A stretch of DNA of 64,000 nucleotides, taken from Bacteroidota bacterium (GTDB lineage: Bacteria; Bacteroidota; Bacteroidia; Chitinophagales; Chitinophagaceae). Under the pieces are notes generated by a model. The model searched no databases. It saw only the letters and a list, made by a program, of their open reading frames with translations, and was not told where the DNA came from. The stretch spans positions 10,033-74,032 of the forward strand of contig JAFAFR010000079.1 of assembly GCA_023423405.1 (NCBI GenBank), given 5' to 3'. The position numbers were made by a program, and so were the translations under genes. Position 1 is the first letter of the stretch. Every line of letters begins with the position of its first letter. Below are positions 8,410-17,289 of this stretch, piece by piece.

Positions 8410-9096
8410 ATGTTGTCAACCGACGAAATCAAGCAACAACTGGGAAGAGCCGCGGCCGGCTACGTGGAAAGTGGAATGACGATTGGGGCCGGTACCGGGT
8501 CCACGGCCTATTGGTTTCTGTTGTCCCTGGGTGAAAAAATACGCGAAGGGATGCAGGTAAGGGCTGTGCCCACTTCCAAACAAACCGAAAGCTTGCTGGC
8601 AGAACACAATGTGCCGGTGGTGGGTTTGAATGAAGTGGATAAGATCGACCTGGTGCTGGATGGCGCGGATGAGATCGATCCTTCGTTCCGGCTGATCAAA
8701 GGTGGTGGCGGCGCCCATCTCCAGGAAAAAATGGTGGCCGCAGCGGCCGATCGTATGATTGTGCTGGCCGACGCCGGCAAGCTGGTGCAAACCCTCGGAA
8801 AATTTCCCCTGCCTGTGGAAGTGATTCCCTTTGGTTACCGCCAGGTGCAAAAGTCCATCGAACGCGCTTTCGGCATACCGGTGCGGCTTCGCGAAAAGAA
8901 CGGCAGCGTATTCGTTTCCGACCATGGACATTATATTCTCGATTGCCATTTTGGAGCCATAGAGGAGCCGGAGCAGCTCCATGCCTGGCTCAACCAAACA
9001 CCCGGCGTGGTGGACAACGGTCTTTTCCTCCACTATGCAAGCGCCACCCTCGTCGGTTATCCCGACGGTTCCATCGTTTACACTGAAAAAAAATAA
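8410..9096 (+). CDS. rpiA: Ribose-5-phosphate isomerase A
   Basis: RpiA interconverts ribose 5-phosphate and ribulose 5-phosphate in the non-oxidative pentose phosphate pathway, in the cytoplasm. The 228-residue product shows the phosphate-binding loop GAGTGSTA, the acidic DGADEID motif with catalytic Asp residues, and KGGGGAHLQEK. Its length agrees with the usual 220-230. The frame is open nine codons further upstream (ATG at 8383), but 8410 fits the conserved N-terminus MLSTDEIKQQ and a nearby promoter-like element. The GH43 gene starts 2 bases after its stop, so the two probably share a transcript. Confidence 0.95.
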   Translation: MLSTDEIKQQLGRAAAGYVESGMTIGAGTGSTAYWFLLSLGEKIREGMQVRAVPTSKQTESLLAEHNVPVVGLNEVDKIDLVLDGADEIDPSFRLIKGGGGAHLQEKMVAAAADRMIVLADAGKLVQTLGKFPLPVEVIPFGYRQVQKSIERAFGIPVRLREKNGSVFVSDHGHYILDCHFGAIEEPEQLHAWLNQTPGVVDNGLFLHYASATLVGYPDGSIVYTEKK

Positions 9097-9098
9097 TC

Positions 9099-10091
9099 AT
9101 GCTGCATCGAATCCCGAAATTGCTGGCCGGTATTGGCCTTATCGTTTGTTCTTTACCGGTAGTGGCGCAAAAAAAAGCTTCGAAAACCAGCGGCAACCCG
9201 CTTTTCCCGGGATGGTACGCCGATCCTGAGGGAATGATCTTCGGAAAAGAATACTGGATCTATCCCACCTATTCCGCGCCTTACGAAAAGCAGGTGTTCA
9301 TGGATGCTTTTTCGTCGCGCGACCTCATCACCTGGACCAAACATCCCCGCGTGATAGACAGCAGCGGCGTGAAATGGGTGAAGCGCGCACTCTGGGCGCC
9401 CAGCGTGATAGAGAAGGATGGAAAATATTACCTGTTCTTCGGGGCCAACGATATCCAGAACGACCAGGAATACGGCGGCATTGGCGTGGCGGTGGCCGAC
9501 AAACCATCGGGACCCTTCCGCGACCTCCTGGGCAAGCCGCTCATTGATCGCTTCCATAATGGCGCCCAGCCCATCGACCAGTTTGCTTTCCGCGACAAAG
9601 ATGGACAGTATTACCTGTTCTATGGCGGATGGCGGCACTGCAATGTCGCCCGCCTCAAACCTGACTTCACCGGGTTTGAACCCTTCCCCGACGGAACGAT
9701 CTTCAAAGAAATCACACCCGAAAAATATGTAGAGGGTCCCTTTATGTTCATACGCAACGGCAAATATTATTTCATGTGGTCGGAAGGCGGCTGGACCGGC
9801 CCCAACTACAAAGTGGCCTATGCCATCGCCGACAATCCGCTGGGGCCCTTTCAGCGGATCGGCACCATCCTGCAGCAGGACACCACCATCGCCAATGGCG
9901 CCGGCCATCATAGTGTGATCAAGGTTCCGGGTAAAGAGCAGTACTATATTGTGTACCACCGCCGGCCGATGACGGAAACCGATGGCAACAGCAGGGAAAC
10001 CTGTATTGACCTGCTGCAATTCGATGAGAAGGGATTGATCCTGCCGGTGAAAATGACCCGCGAGGGCGTAAAGGCGCACCGGCTTCGCTGA
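9099..10091 (+). CDS. Glycoside hydrolase family 43-type enzyme, secreted
   Basis: The 330-residue protein has a signal peptide (cleavage probably after VVAQ, residue 24) and a five-bladed propeller sequence of the GH43 kind. The three expected carboxylates are visible: Asp42 in WYADPE (general base), Asp160 in QPIDQF (pKa modulator) and Glu212 in VEGPFMF (general acid). GH43 enzymes cleave arabinose-, xylose- or galactose-containing glycans, and the specificity here is open. It sits directly behind rpiA, which would suit pentose metabolism, although that link is inference. No transporter or sensor is next to it. Confidence 0.88.
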   Translation: MLHRIPKLLAGIGLIVCSLPVVAQKKASKTSGNPLFPGWYADPEGMIFGKEYWIYPTYSAPYEKQVFMDAFSSRDLITWTKHPRVIDSSGVKWVKRALWAPSVIEKDGKYYLFFGANDIQNDQEYGGIGVAVADKPSGPFRDLLGKPLIDRFHNGAQPIDQFAFRDKDGQYYLFYGGWRHCNVARLKPDFTGFEPFPDGTIFKEITPEKYVEGPFMFIRNGKYYFMWSEGGWTGPNYKVAYAIADNPLGPFQRIGTILQQDTTIANGAGHHSVIKVPGKEQYYIVYHRRPMTETDGNSRETCIDLLQFDEKGLILPVKMTREGVKAHRLR

Positions 10092-10186
10092 GAACCGCGC
10101 TAGCCGGGAAATCAACATTCTACCCAGTCGCCCTGGTTGATAACTTATTTTTCGTATGTTGAAATTTGAACCTACTTTGGTTCTAT

Positions 10187-10447
10187 ATGGATAACCATTA
10201 CGCCACACTGCAAACCATTTACTCCATCGTGAAGGAGGACCCCGATCCCACCAGCTATCCATGCAAACCTGCACAGATCATTGTGCGGCAGTTCCTGCCC
10301 TGGGATACCATTCTCCATCACATCATGCAATTGCACGAAGAAGGACTGGTAAGATTGCAGCAGCACGAGCGATTCACGCAGGTGAACATCACCCACGAAG
10401 GGTTGCTGCGCGCCGCGTCGCCGGCTGTTTCTGCAGGACTGAAGTAA
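10187..10447 (+). CDS. Small protein with winged-helix-like features
   Basis: The likely start is ATG at 10187, giving 86 residues. The sequence (ATLQTIYSIVKE, WDTILHHIMQLHEEGLVRLQQHERFTQVNITHEGLLRA) reads like a winged helix: helices, then a 'L..EGLV.L' wing, then 'ITHEGL'. It stands alone between the GH43 gene and the receiver genes. DNA binding is a guess from this pattern, and the real function is unknown. Confidence 0.55.
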   Translation: MDNHYATLQTIYSIVKEDPDPTSYPCKPAQIIVRQFLPWDTILHHIMQLHEEGLVRLQQHERFTQVNITHEGLLRAASPAVSAGLK

Positions 10448-10564
10448 ACGAGACCAGCGGTTTTCCCGCCGCCATCATTATTGTTGTATCTTGAACCCGG
10501 TGGCTCACGGCCCGGAGGGCCGGGTGTTTCCAACACGGATGGCCATTTGAAAAATTCCACGCAC

Positions 10565-10939
10565 ATGAAAATCCTGGTTGTAGACGACGAGAGCGATATG
10601 CAGGCGCTTTTTGAACAGAAATTCCGGAAGGAGATCCGCGCCGGTGAAATGGCCTTCTTTTTTGCTTTCTCCGGCGAGCAGGCCCTCGACTACCTCGACC
10701 ATCACCTGCACGAAGCCGTGCTGATCCTTTCGGACATCAATATGCCGGGCATGAGCGGACTGGAATTGCTCAAAGCCATCAAGACCCATTATGAAAATCC
10801 GCCGCCCACCGTCATGATGATCACGGCCTATGGCGACCCGGAAAATCACCAACAGGCGCTTAGTCTCGGGGCCGACGACTTCCTGACCAAACCAATCGAC
10901 TTTATATTGCTGAAAGAAAAACTCAAAGCTGTAAGCTGA
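10565..10939 (+). CDS. Single-domain response regulator (CheY-like receiver)
   Basis: The 124-residue protein is a receiver domain with no output domain. The acidic pair is in VVDDES (Asp7, Asp8), the phosphoacceptor is Asp57 in LSDINMPGMSG, the switch Thr is in MITAYGD and the conserved Lys is Lys109 in LTKPID. The start at 10565 matches the canonical MKILVVDDE beginning. Its last codon overlaps the start of the receiver-cyclase gene by one base, so the two are co-translated and may act in one relay. No histidine kinase lies nearby. Confidence 0.92.
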   Translation: MKILVVDDESDMQALFEQKFRKEIRAGEMAFFFAFSGEQALDYLDHHLHEAVLILSDINMPGMSGLELLKAIKTHYENPPPTVMMITAYGDPENHQQALSLGADDFLTKPIDFILLKEKLKAVS

Positions 10940-11958
10940 TGGCAAAGATCCTTGTGGCCGACGACGAAGCCGACCTGGAAACCCTGATCCGCCAGAAATT
11001 CCGGCAAAAGATCAGGGAGAACAAATACCATTTCACGTTTGCGATCAATGGAAAGGATGCCCTGGAAAAACTGCAGGCAGATCCGGATATTGACATCGTA
11101 CTGAGCGATATCAATATGCCTGAAATGGATGGGCTCACGTTGCTGGGCAAGCTGAAGGAAATGAGCCCGCTGATCAAAACGGTGATCGTATCGGCTTATG
11201 GCGATATGGAAAATATCCGTACCGCCATGAACCGCGGTGCCTTCGATTTCATTTGCAAACCGGTAAATTTCGAAGACCTTGATCTCACCATGCAAAAGAC
11301 CATTGAGCATGTGAACCAGTTGAGGGAAACCCTGCAGGCCATCAAGGAGAACAATATCCTGCGCATGTACGTGGACGAGAACGTGCTCAAATTCATGGGC
11401 AGCCGCGAGTACGAACAGGCGCTGATGGTCAACGAAACCATTGAAGCAAGTGTGGCATTCATTGATATCTGCCAGTTTACGCGCATCAGCGAAACCGCAT
11501 CGCCCGACAGCGTGGTGAACCTGCTCAATACCTATTTCGACGGCATGGTGAAAGAGATCATTGCGCAAAAGGGGCGGGTCGACAAATTCATAGGCGATGC
11601 CATCATGGCTGTTTTCCAGGGGCCCTATCACCTCGACCGGGCCATCGATGCCTGCCTTGCCATCCGCAATGGCATTGCGGCAAGGCCCGATGGCGCCCGC
11701 GTGGCCATTGGCATCAACAGCGGCGAAATGATAGCGGGTAATATCGGTTCCTCCAGCCTTCGCCGGTTAGACTATACCGTTATAGGCGACGTAGTGAACA
11801 CCGCGCAACGGCTGCAGGCTGCAGCGGGCGAAAGCCAGGTGTTCATTCCCGAAACGGCTTATGAAAAGATCAAAGATTCTTTCCGCTGCCGCAAGGTGGA
11901 CACCATTACGGTAAAGAACAAGCAGGCGCCCCTTACCGTTTACGAGGTGCTGGAGTGA
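10939..11958 (+). CDS. Response regulator with class III adenylyl cyclase output domain
   Basis: The 339-residue protein joins an N-terminal receiver (Asp8-Asp9, phosphoacceptor Asp57 in LSDINMPEMDG, Lys107) through a helical linker (about 118-165) to a class III nucleotide cyclase domain. Metal-binding Asp176 (FIDICQF) and Asp220 (FIGDAIM), substrate-determining Lys216 and Thr280 (RLDYTVIGD), and transition-state Asn287 and Arg291 are all present. The Lys/Thr pair is that of adenylyl rather than guanylyl cyclases such as CyaB1. The expected activity is phosphorylation-controlled cAMP synthesis in the cytoplasm. It is coupled to the lone receiver in front. Confidence 0.92.
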   Translation: MAKILVADDEADLETLIRQKFRQKIRENKYHFTFAINGKDALEKLQADPDIDIVLSDINMPEMDGLTLLGKLKEMSPLIKTVIVSAYGDMENIRTAMNRGAFDFICKPVNFEDLDLTMQKTIEHVNQLRETLQAIKENNILRMYVDENVLKFMGSREYEQALMVNETIEASVAFIDICQFTRISETASPDSVVNLLNTYFDGMVKEIIAQKGRVDKFIGDAIMAVFQGPYHLDRAIDACLAIRNGIAARPDGARVAIGINSGEMIAGNIGSSSLRRLDYTVIGDVVNTAQRLQAAAGESQVFIPETAYEKIKDSFRCRKVDTITVKNKQAPLTVYEVLE

Positions 11959-11979
11959 TTTACGAGGTGTTGGAGTGAT
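11939..11979. repeat. 20-bp tandem duplication across two convergent stop codons
   Basis: Positions 11939-11958 and 11959-11978 are two copies of a 20-bp unit that differ at one base (C at 11950, T at 11970). The first copy contains the TGA stop of the cyclase gene. The second contains the TAA stop of the convergent glucosidase gene on the other strand (complement of 11960-11962). Confidence 0.9.
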
Positions 11980-14593
11980 CGTCGGTGTTCATCATTACGA
12001 TGAGGTTGGCCAGCAAACCTGTCCAGCCCGTCTGGTGCGATGCACCCAATCCCTTGCCGGAATCGCCGTGAAAATATTCATAGAACAGGCAGTGCTCACT
12101 AAAGGCCGGATCTTCCCGGAACAACCGCTGGTTACCGAAAACAGGCCTTCTGCCGGAGGCATCGGGCAGGTATATGCGCAGTAGCCGTTTTGCCAGTTCG
12201 GTGCCCACTTCTTTCAGGCTCATGTAGTTTCCCGAGGCGGTAGGATATTCGATCCTGAAGTCGTCGCTGTAATAGAAATGAAATTTGCGCAGGCTTTCGA
12301 TGATCAGGAAATTCATGGGCATCCATACCGGGCCACGCCAGTTGGAATTGCCGCCATATACATCGCTGTTGCTTTCACCCGGCACATATTTCACGCTCCA
12401 GGAAACGCCGTCGAACTGCACTTCATAGGGTTCGTTCTCATACCGTTTCGACAGCGACCTAATGCCGTAGTCGCTCAGGAATTCCGTTTCATCGAGCATG
12501 CGCATCAGCAATCTTTTCATGCGATGCCCCCGCAACAGGCTGAGCAGGTGCTTCTCCTCCTTTCCGGCCTCGTTCCAGCGCGATACCAGGCTGGCCAGGT
12601 CGGGGCGGTGGCGCAGGAACCAGTTCATCCTTTCTGCAAATTCAGGATGAGCGTCGAGGGTTTCCTTGGTCATCACTTCCACAGCAAACAGGGGGATCAG
12701 TCCCACCATGCTTTTAACGCGCAATTTCTCTGTTCTTCCATCGGGCAGGCGGTACTGGTCGTAAAAGAACTCATCCGTTTCATCCCAGAGCCCGCTGCTG
12801 TTTTCGCCCATATAGGCCATGGCACCGGCGATGTATAAAAAATGTTCGAAGAACTTGGTGGCCATGCCCAGGTAGGACTTATTGTGCCCCGCCAGTTCCA
12901 GGGAAATGTGCAGCATATTGAGGGCATACATGGCCATCCAGCTTGTGGCATCGGCCTGCTCCATGAAAAAACCGTGCGGCAGCACGGCGCCGCGGTCAAA
13001 TACGCCTATATTATCCAGGCCAAGAAAACCACCTTCAAAAATATTGCTGTTGTGCCGGTCCTTGCGGTTCACCCACCAGGTGAAATTGATCACCAGTTTA
13101 TGAAAAACCGATTCGAGGAAAGCGTAGTCCTTATGCCCTTTTGCTTTTGCATCCAGTTTGAAAACGCGGTAGGCGGCGCCGGCGTGCACGGGTGGATTCA
13201 CATCGCGGAGCGACCATTCATAAGCGGGGAATTCTCCTGCAGGATTCATATACCATTCCTGCGTGAGCAGCAGCAATTGCGCCTTTGCAAAATCGGGATC
13301 GATAAGGGCGATGCTCACACAATGGAAAGCGAGGTCCCAGGCTGCATACCAGGGAAATTCCCATTTATCGGGAACCGATATTACATCGTTGTTGTAGAGC
13401 TGGGGCCAGTTGTGGTTGCGGCCTGTCCAGCGTTCCGGCGGCGGTGGCGGCATAGCGGGATCTCCTTCGAGCCACTGCTGCACTTTATATGAATAGAACT
13501 GCTTGTTCCACAACATGCCGGCGAGGGCCTGGCGATGGATCTTTTTTTCTTCTTCGGAACGGATCATGTGCTGGTGGGCCGCATAAAATTCGTCGGCCTC
13601 CTGCCGGCGGAGGTCAAAAAAGCGATCGAACTCCATGAAGGGATCGGTGGGCCGTTCGCGGCAGAGTCGTAGTCGCACCTCAGCGCTGGCGCCCGGAGCC
13701 AGGTTCAGTTCTACCAGCGCCGCGGCCTTTGTTCCCTCCTGCGCGGGATTTACCGAAGCATGCGCATGGATCACATAATCGTTGATACCGTCTTTCGGGT
13801 AGCTGTTTCCGTTAGCTACGCCAAAGAGTTTGGCGGTATTGGTCTCGTTGTCGCAAAAAAGCAGTTTGCCGGCCTGCTCCACAAAAAGATAGCACATGTC
13901 AAGTTCTTCATGTTCCAGCCCGATGCAATTACTGTCCAGCGACCGGAGCACGGGTTTGTAAGGCTTTCGTCCCCAGGACCAGGTGTTGCGGAACCAAACT
14001 GTCGGCAGCACAACGATGCTGGCCGCCTGCGCCGCGTGATTGGTGATGGTGCAGCGCAGCAGGATGTCGTCCACATCCACTTTGGCATATTCCATGCAGC
14101 AGTCGAAATACTCCTGCCTGTCGAAAATACCGGTGTCGGCCAATTCGTATTCGGGCTCATTCCTGCTTCTGTGGGTATTTTCTTTCACAAGCTGCTGGTA
14201 GGGAAATTCGGCCTGCGGGTATTTATACAACATTTTCATGTAGGAATGGGTGGGTGTGCCGTCGAGGTAATAGTACACTTCTTTTACATCCTCGCCGTGG
14301 TTGCCCTCCCTGTTGTTTAAACCGAAAAACCTTTCTTTTAGAATAGGGTCGCGCTTATTCCAGAATGCCCATGTTATACATAACAACTGCCGGTCGTCGC
14401 AAATACCGCCAATTCCCTCTTCGCCCCAGCGCCAGGCCCGGCTCCGGGCCATTTCGTGGGTGGTATAATTCCAGGCATCGCCGTTGGCGCTGTAGTCTTC
14501 CCGCACCGTTCCCCATTGACGATCAGAAACATAGGAGCCCCATTTCTTCCAGCCGTTCTGCTTCAACCTTTCCTGTTCCGGGTTCATACGCAA
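11960..14593 (-). CDS. GH63-type glucosidase (MGH1-like)
   Basis: The 877-residue protein has no signal peptide and should be cytoplasmic. It resembles bacterial GH63/MGH1-type glucosidases: an N-terminal beta-rich domain (residues about 10-370) and a C-terminal alpha/alpha barrel with 'WEFPWYAAWDLAFHCVSIALIDPDFAKAQ', 'EWSLRDVNPPVHAGAAYRVF', 'WRGPVWMPMNFLIIESL' and 'SHQTGWTGLLANLI'. The Asp in WYAAWDLAF is a candidate catalytic residue by family resemblance. Related enzymes hydrolyse alpha-glucosides. It stands alone, convergent with the cyclase gene and divergent from the next outer-membrane gene. The last residues (DHSNTS) come from the 20-bp duplication. Confidence 0.85.
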   Translation of the reverse strand: MRMNPEQERLKQNGWKKWGSYVSDRQWGTVREDYSANGDAWNYTTHEMARSRAWRWGEEGIGGICDDRQLLCITWAFWNKRDPILKERFFGLNNREGNHGEDVKEVYYYLDGTPTHSYMKMLYKYPQAEFPYQQLVKENTHRSRNEPEYELADTGIFDRQEYFDCCMEYAKVDVDDILLRCTITNHAAQAASIVVLPTVWFRNTWSWGRKPYKPVLRSLDSNCIGLEHEELDMCYLFVEQAGKLLFCDNETNTAKLFGVANGNSYPKDGINDYVIHAHASVNPAQEGTKAAALVELNLAPGASAEVRLRLCRERPTDPFMEFDRFFDLRRQEADEFYAAHQHMIRSEEEKKIHRQALAGMLWNKQFYSYKVQQWLEGDPAMPPPPPERWTGRNHNWPQLYNNDVISVPDKWEFPWYAAWDLAFHCVSIALIDPDFAKAQLLLLTQEWYMNPAGEFPAYEWSLRDVNPPVHAGAAYRVFKLDAKAKGHKDYAFLESVFHKLVINFTWWVNRKDRHNSNIFEGGFLGLDNIGVFDRGAVLPHGFFMEQADATSWMAMYALNMLHISLELAGHNKSYLGMATKFFEHFLYIAGAMAYMGENSSGLWDETDEFFYDQYRLPDGRTEKLRVKSMVGLIPLFAVEVMTKETLDAHPEFAERMNWFLRHRPDLASLVSRWNEAGKEEKHLLSLLRGHRMKRLLMRMLDETEFLSDYGIRSLSKRYENEPYEVQFDGVSWSVKYVPGESNSDVYGGNSNWRGPVWMPMNFLIIESLRKFHFYYSDDFRIEYPTASGNYMSLKEVGTELAKRLLRIYLPDASGRRPVFGNQRLFREDPAFSEHCLFYEYFHGDSGKGLGASHQTGWTGLLANLIVMMNTDDHSNTS

Positions 14594-14665
14594 AAGAAAT
14601 AAGTGTTAATAAATCTTTTATTCTTTCTTTAAGAAAACGAGCACAACATTTCAGGCAGTTTTAAC

Positions 14666-14673
14666 GTCCTTTG
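14666..14673 (+). promoter_or_regulatory. -7-like element just before the outer-membrane protein gene
   Basis: GTCCTTTG ends 4 bases before the ATG at 14678. It keeps the TTTG of the Bacteroidota -7 consensus TAnnTTTG but not the TA. The spacing to the ATG equals that at dapB. Confidence 0.3.
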
Positions 14674-14677
14674 CGCT

Positions 14678-17233
14678 ATGAAACTAAAATTACCCTTATA
14701 CCGTCGCATTGCATTCTTTTTTATTCTCCTTTTTGCCTGCACCGGTATGGTTTCAACTGTAGCTGCTCAAACAGGTCTCACTGAGCAGGTAAAGATCTTC
14801 GGAAAAGTGGTAGATCAGAAAACGGGAAAAGCGGTGGAAGCCGCTACCATTTCTGTTACCGGCCTGCATGGCGACGACAGCCTTAATACTTATTCCATGA
14901 CCGATAAGGAAGGAAACTTTTCTCTCAATGTTCCAAAAGCAGTAAAGTCAGGCAGCCTGCAACTAACGGTAACGGCTATTGGATTTGAAAAAAGGGATGA
15001 GCGCATCAGTCTCGATGAGGTGGACCGCGAATTCAACGCCGGAAAATTCCTGATGATCACCGATGCCGCCAGCCTGGCGTCTGTAGTGGTTACCGCAAAA
15101 AAGCCGATGATGACCCTGGCTGTGGACCGTCGCATTTTTAATGCAGACGCGGCCGTTACCGCGAAAGGGGGCAATGGCGTGGATGTAATGAAAAATATTC
15201 CCTCGCTGAGTGTGGACGTGAACGGTACGGTTACGCTTCGCAACAGCGTTCCGCAGATACTGGTGGATGGCCGTCCCACTATTCTTACGCTGGAACAGAT
15301 CCCTGCCGACGATATCGATCGTGTGGAAGTGATTACCAATCCTTCTTCTAAATACGATGCCGGCAGCACCGGTGGTATTATCAATATCATCATGAAGAAA
15401 AACCGCAAGGCCGGGCTGAACGGTATCGCCAGCATTGGCGCGGGAACACCTTCCCTGCTGAATGGCAACCTGAGCCTGAATTACCGCCAGGGCAAGTTCA
15501 ATTTCTTTGCCAGCGGCAATTACAATAAGAGCGGCGGCACTGCCAAGGGAGAAGCTTACCGCCAGAACAAGGACAATGGCGTAGTGACCGATTATTTCAA
15601 CCAGCAGTCAGAAAACGACCGTTACCGCCGTTTCCAGTCGGCCCGCTTTGGCGCCGACTATTTCCTGGATAAGTACAATACTATTTCCATCACACAATCT
15701 TTTGTGGGTGGCCGTTTCGATAACGACGAAACACAGCAGCAAACTTATCTTGACCAGGATAACAACCTCACCAATACCGGGTCGCGCCTGAGCATTGATA
15801 AGGACTGGTTCCGCCGGGCCAATACCCAGCTTAACTACCGCCGCACCTATGATAAAAGCGGTAAGGAATGGACGGCGGACTTCACCTACAGCGGTGGTCA
15901 CAATGGCGGCGATGGCACCATTGCCAACCAGTTGTTCAAACCCAATGGCGACCCCGAAGCGCCTGTGAGCAATGTAAACAGCTATTCCGATGGTTCGGGC
16001 AACCAGTTCACGTTCCAGACCGACTATTCCAACCCGCTTTCTGAAAAAAGCAAGCTGGAATTTGGCGCCCGCAGCTACCATAATATTTCGAGCGATAAGC
16101 TGGACGTTTATTCCATCGATGGCAACAACAATACCGTGAAGCTGCCGCTGAGCAACAACTACCGTTTCCGTGAAATGGTGAACGCCATTTATGGAAACTA
16201 TTCCAACAGCATCGGCAAACTGAAATACCAGGGTGGCCTGCGCATTGAACAATCCTCCTTCAAAGGCGAGTTGCTCGACAGCGCCAAGAACTTTGGTTAC
16301 GATTACCCGTCTGGTGGCAGCAACCTCTGGAACACCCTGTTCCCGAGCCTGTACCTGACCTATGAACTGGGCAACGGGAACGACCTGCAGGCCAATTTCT
16401 CCCGCCGCATCAACCGCCCGAATTTCTGGCAGATCAATCCTTATGTGGACATCAGCGATCCCATGAACATCCGTCGCGGCAATCCCAACCTGCAACCAGA
16501 ATTCACCAACTCCTTCGAGGTGAATTACAACAAGCAGTACAATTCGGGCAACCTGCTGGTGTCGGCTTATTACCGCAACAATACCGACGACATCACCATG
16601 TACAGCGATACCATCAGCCAGAAAGAACTGGAAGAGCTCAACAATGCCGCCATCAGCAAGGATGCGCTGCTGACCACTTTCATCAACGCCGACCGTACCA
16701 ACCGCATGGGCGTGGAAGTAACCTGGCAGCAGAAAGTGGGCAGCAATTTCGATTTCACGCCCAACTTCAATGCACAGTACCGCGATGTGAAGGCAACGGT
16801 AAACGATGTGAACCTGAACAACTACGGTTTCAACTGGAGCGCCAAACTGATGGCGAATTACAAGATCGTGACCCCCTCCACTCCCATCGTCAACAATCTT
16901 TCCTTCCAGTTATCGGGACAATACGAGTCGCCGCGTGTAATGCCGCAGGGCAGGCAGAAAGAGCAGTATGGAATTGATTTTGCCATCCGCAAAGATTTCC
17001 TGAAGAACAAGGCCGCCAGTCTTGTATTCAACGTGAATGACCTGCTCAATTCACGCCGTTTCGGAAGCATTACCGATACCGACAATTTTTACCAGGATTC
17101 TTACCGGCGCTGGAACGTACGGAGCTTCCGGCTGACCTTCAGCTACCGCTTCGGGCGCAGCGATCTTGATCTTTTCAAACGTCGTGGTAACGACGGTGGC
17201 GGACAGGGCGGCGGCTTCGAAGAGCGCGGCTGA
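14678..17233 (+). CDS. Outer-membrane beta-barrel protein, TonB-receptor-like (OMP_b-brl_3 type)
   Basis: The 851-residue protein starts with a signal peptide (cleavage near VAAQ, residue 30), then a CarboxypepD-like domain (about 38-120, 'IFGKVVDQKTGKAVEAATISV'), a plug-like domain (about 130-235, 'VMKNIPSLSVDVNGTVTLRN', 'VEVITNPSSKYDAGSTGGIINIIMKK') and a long barrel ending 'RSFRLTFSYRFGRSD'. The tail after the barrel is Gly/Arg rich. It is of the family that lacks a clear TonB box but looks like SusC-type receptors. The ligand is unknown and no SusD partner is adjacent. It faces away from the glucosidase gene, so shared regulation with it is possible but not shown. Confidence 0.85.
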   Translation: MKLKLPLYRRIAFFFILLFACTGMVSTVAAQTGLTEQVKIFGKVVDQKTGKAVEAATISVTGLHGDDSLNTYSMTDKEGNFSLNVPKAVKSGSLQLTVTAIGFEKRDERISLDEVDREFNAGKFLMITDAASLASVVVTAKKPMMTLAVDRRIFNADAAVTAKGGNGVDVMKNIPSLSVDVNGTVTLRNSVPQILVDGRPTILTLEQIPADDIDRVEVITNPSSKYDAGSTGGIINIIMKKNRKAGLNGIASIGAGTPSLLNGNLSLNYRQGKFNFFASGNYNKSGGTAKGEAYRQNKDNGVVTDYFNQQSENDRYRRFQSARFGADYFLDKYNTISITQSFVGGRFDNDETQQQTYLDQDNNLTNTGSRLSIDKDWFRRANTQLNYRRTYDKSGKEWTADFTYSGGHNGGDGTIANQLFKPNGDPEAPVSNVNSYSDGSGNQFTFQTDYSNPLSEKSKLEFGARSYHNISSDKLDVYSIDGNNNTVKLPLSNNYRFREMVNAIYGNYSNSIGKLKYQGGLRIEQSSFKGELLDSAKNFGYDYPSGGSNLWNTLFPSLYLTYELGNGNDLQANFSRRINRPNFWQINPYVDISDPMNIRRGNPNLQPEFTNSFEVNYNKQYNSGNLLVSAYYRNNTDDITMYSDTISQKELEELNNAAISKDALLTTFINADRTNRMGVEVTWQQKVGSNFDFTPNFNAQYRDVKATVNDVNLNNYGFNWSAKLMANYKIVTPSTPIVNNLSFQLSGQYESPRVMPQGRQKEQYGIDFAIRKDFLKNKAASLVFNVNDLLNSRRFGSITDTDNFYQDSYRRWNVRSFRLTFSYRFGRSDLDLFKRRGNDGGGQGGGFEERG

Positions 17234-17286
17234 TCCGGGAAACTCGGATTTCCGGATCGCTGGCAGGCTGGCAGCAGCACTGCCAG
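17232..17286. terminator. Two hairpins between convergent genes
   Basis: GATCCGG (17232-17238) pairs with CCGGATC (17252-17258), and CTGGCAG (17268-17274) pairs with CTGCCAG (17280-17286). They fill the gap between the convergent outer-membrane and DUF481 genes. There is no clear T run, so termination is inferred from position and strength. Confidence 0.5.
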
Positions 17287-17289
17287 TTC

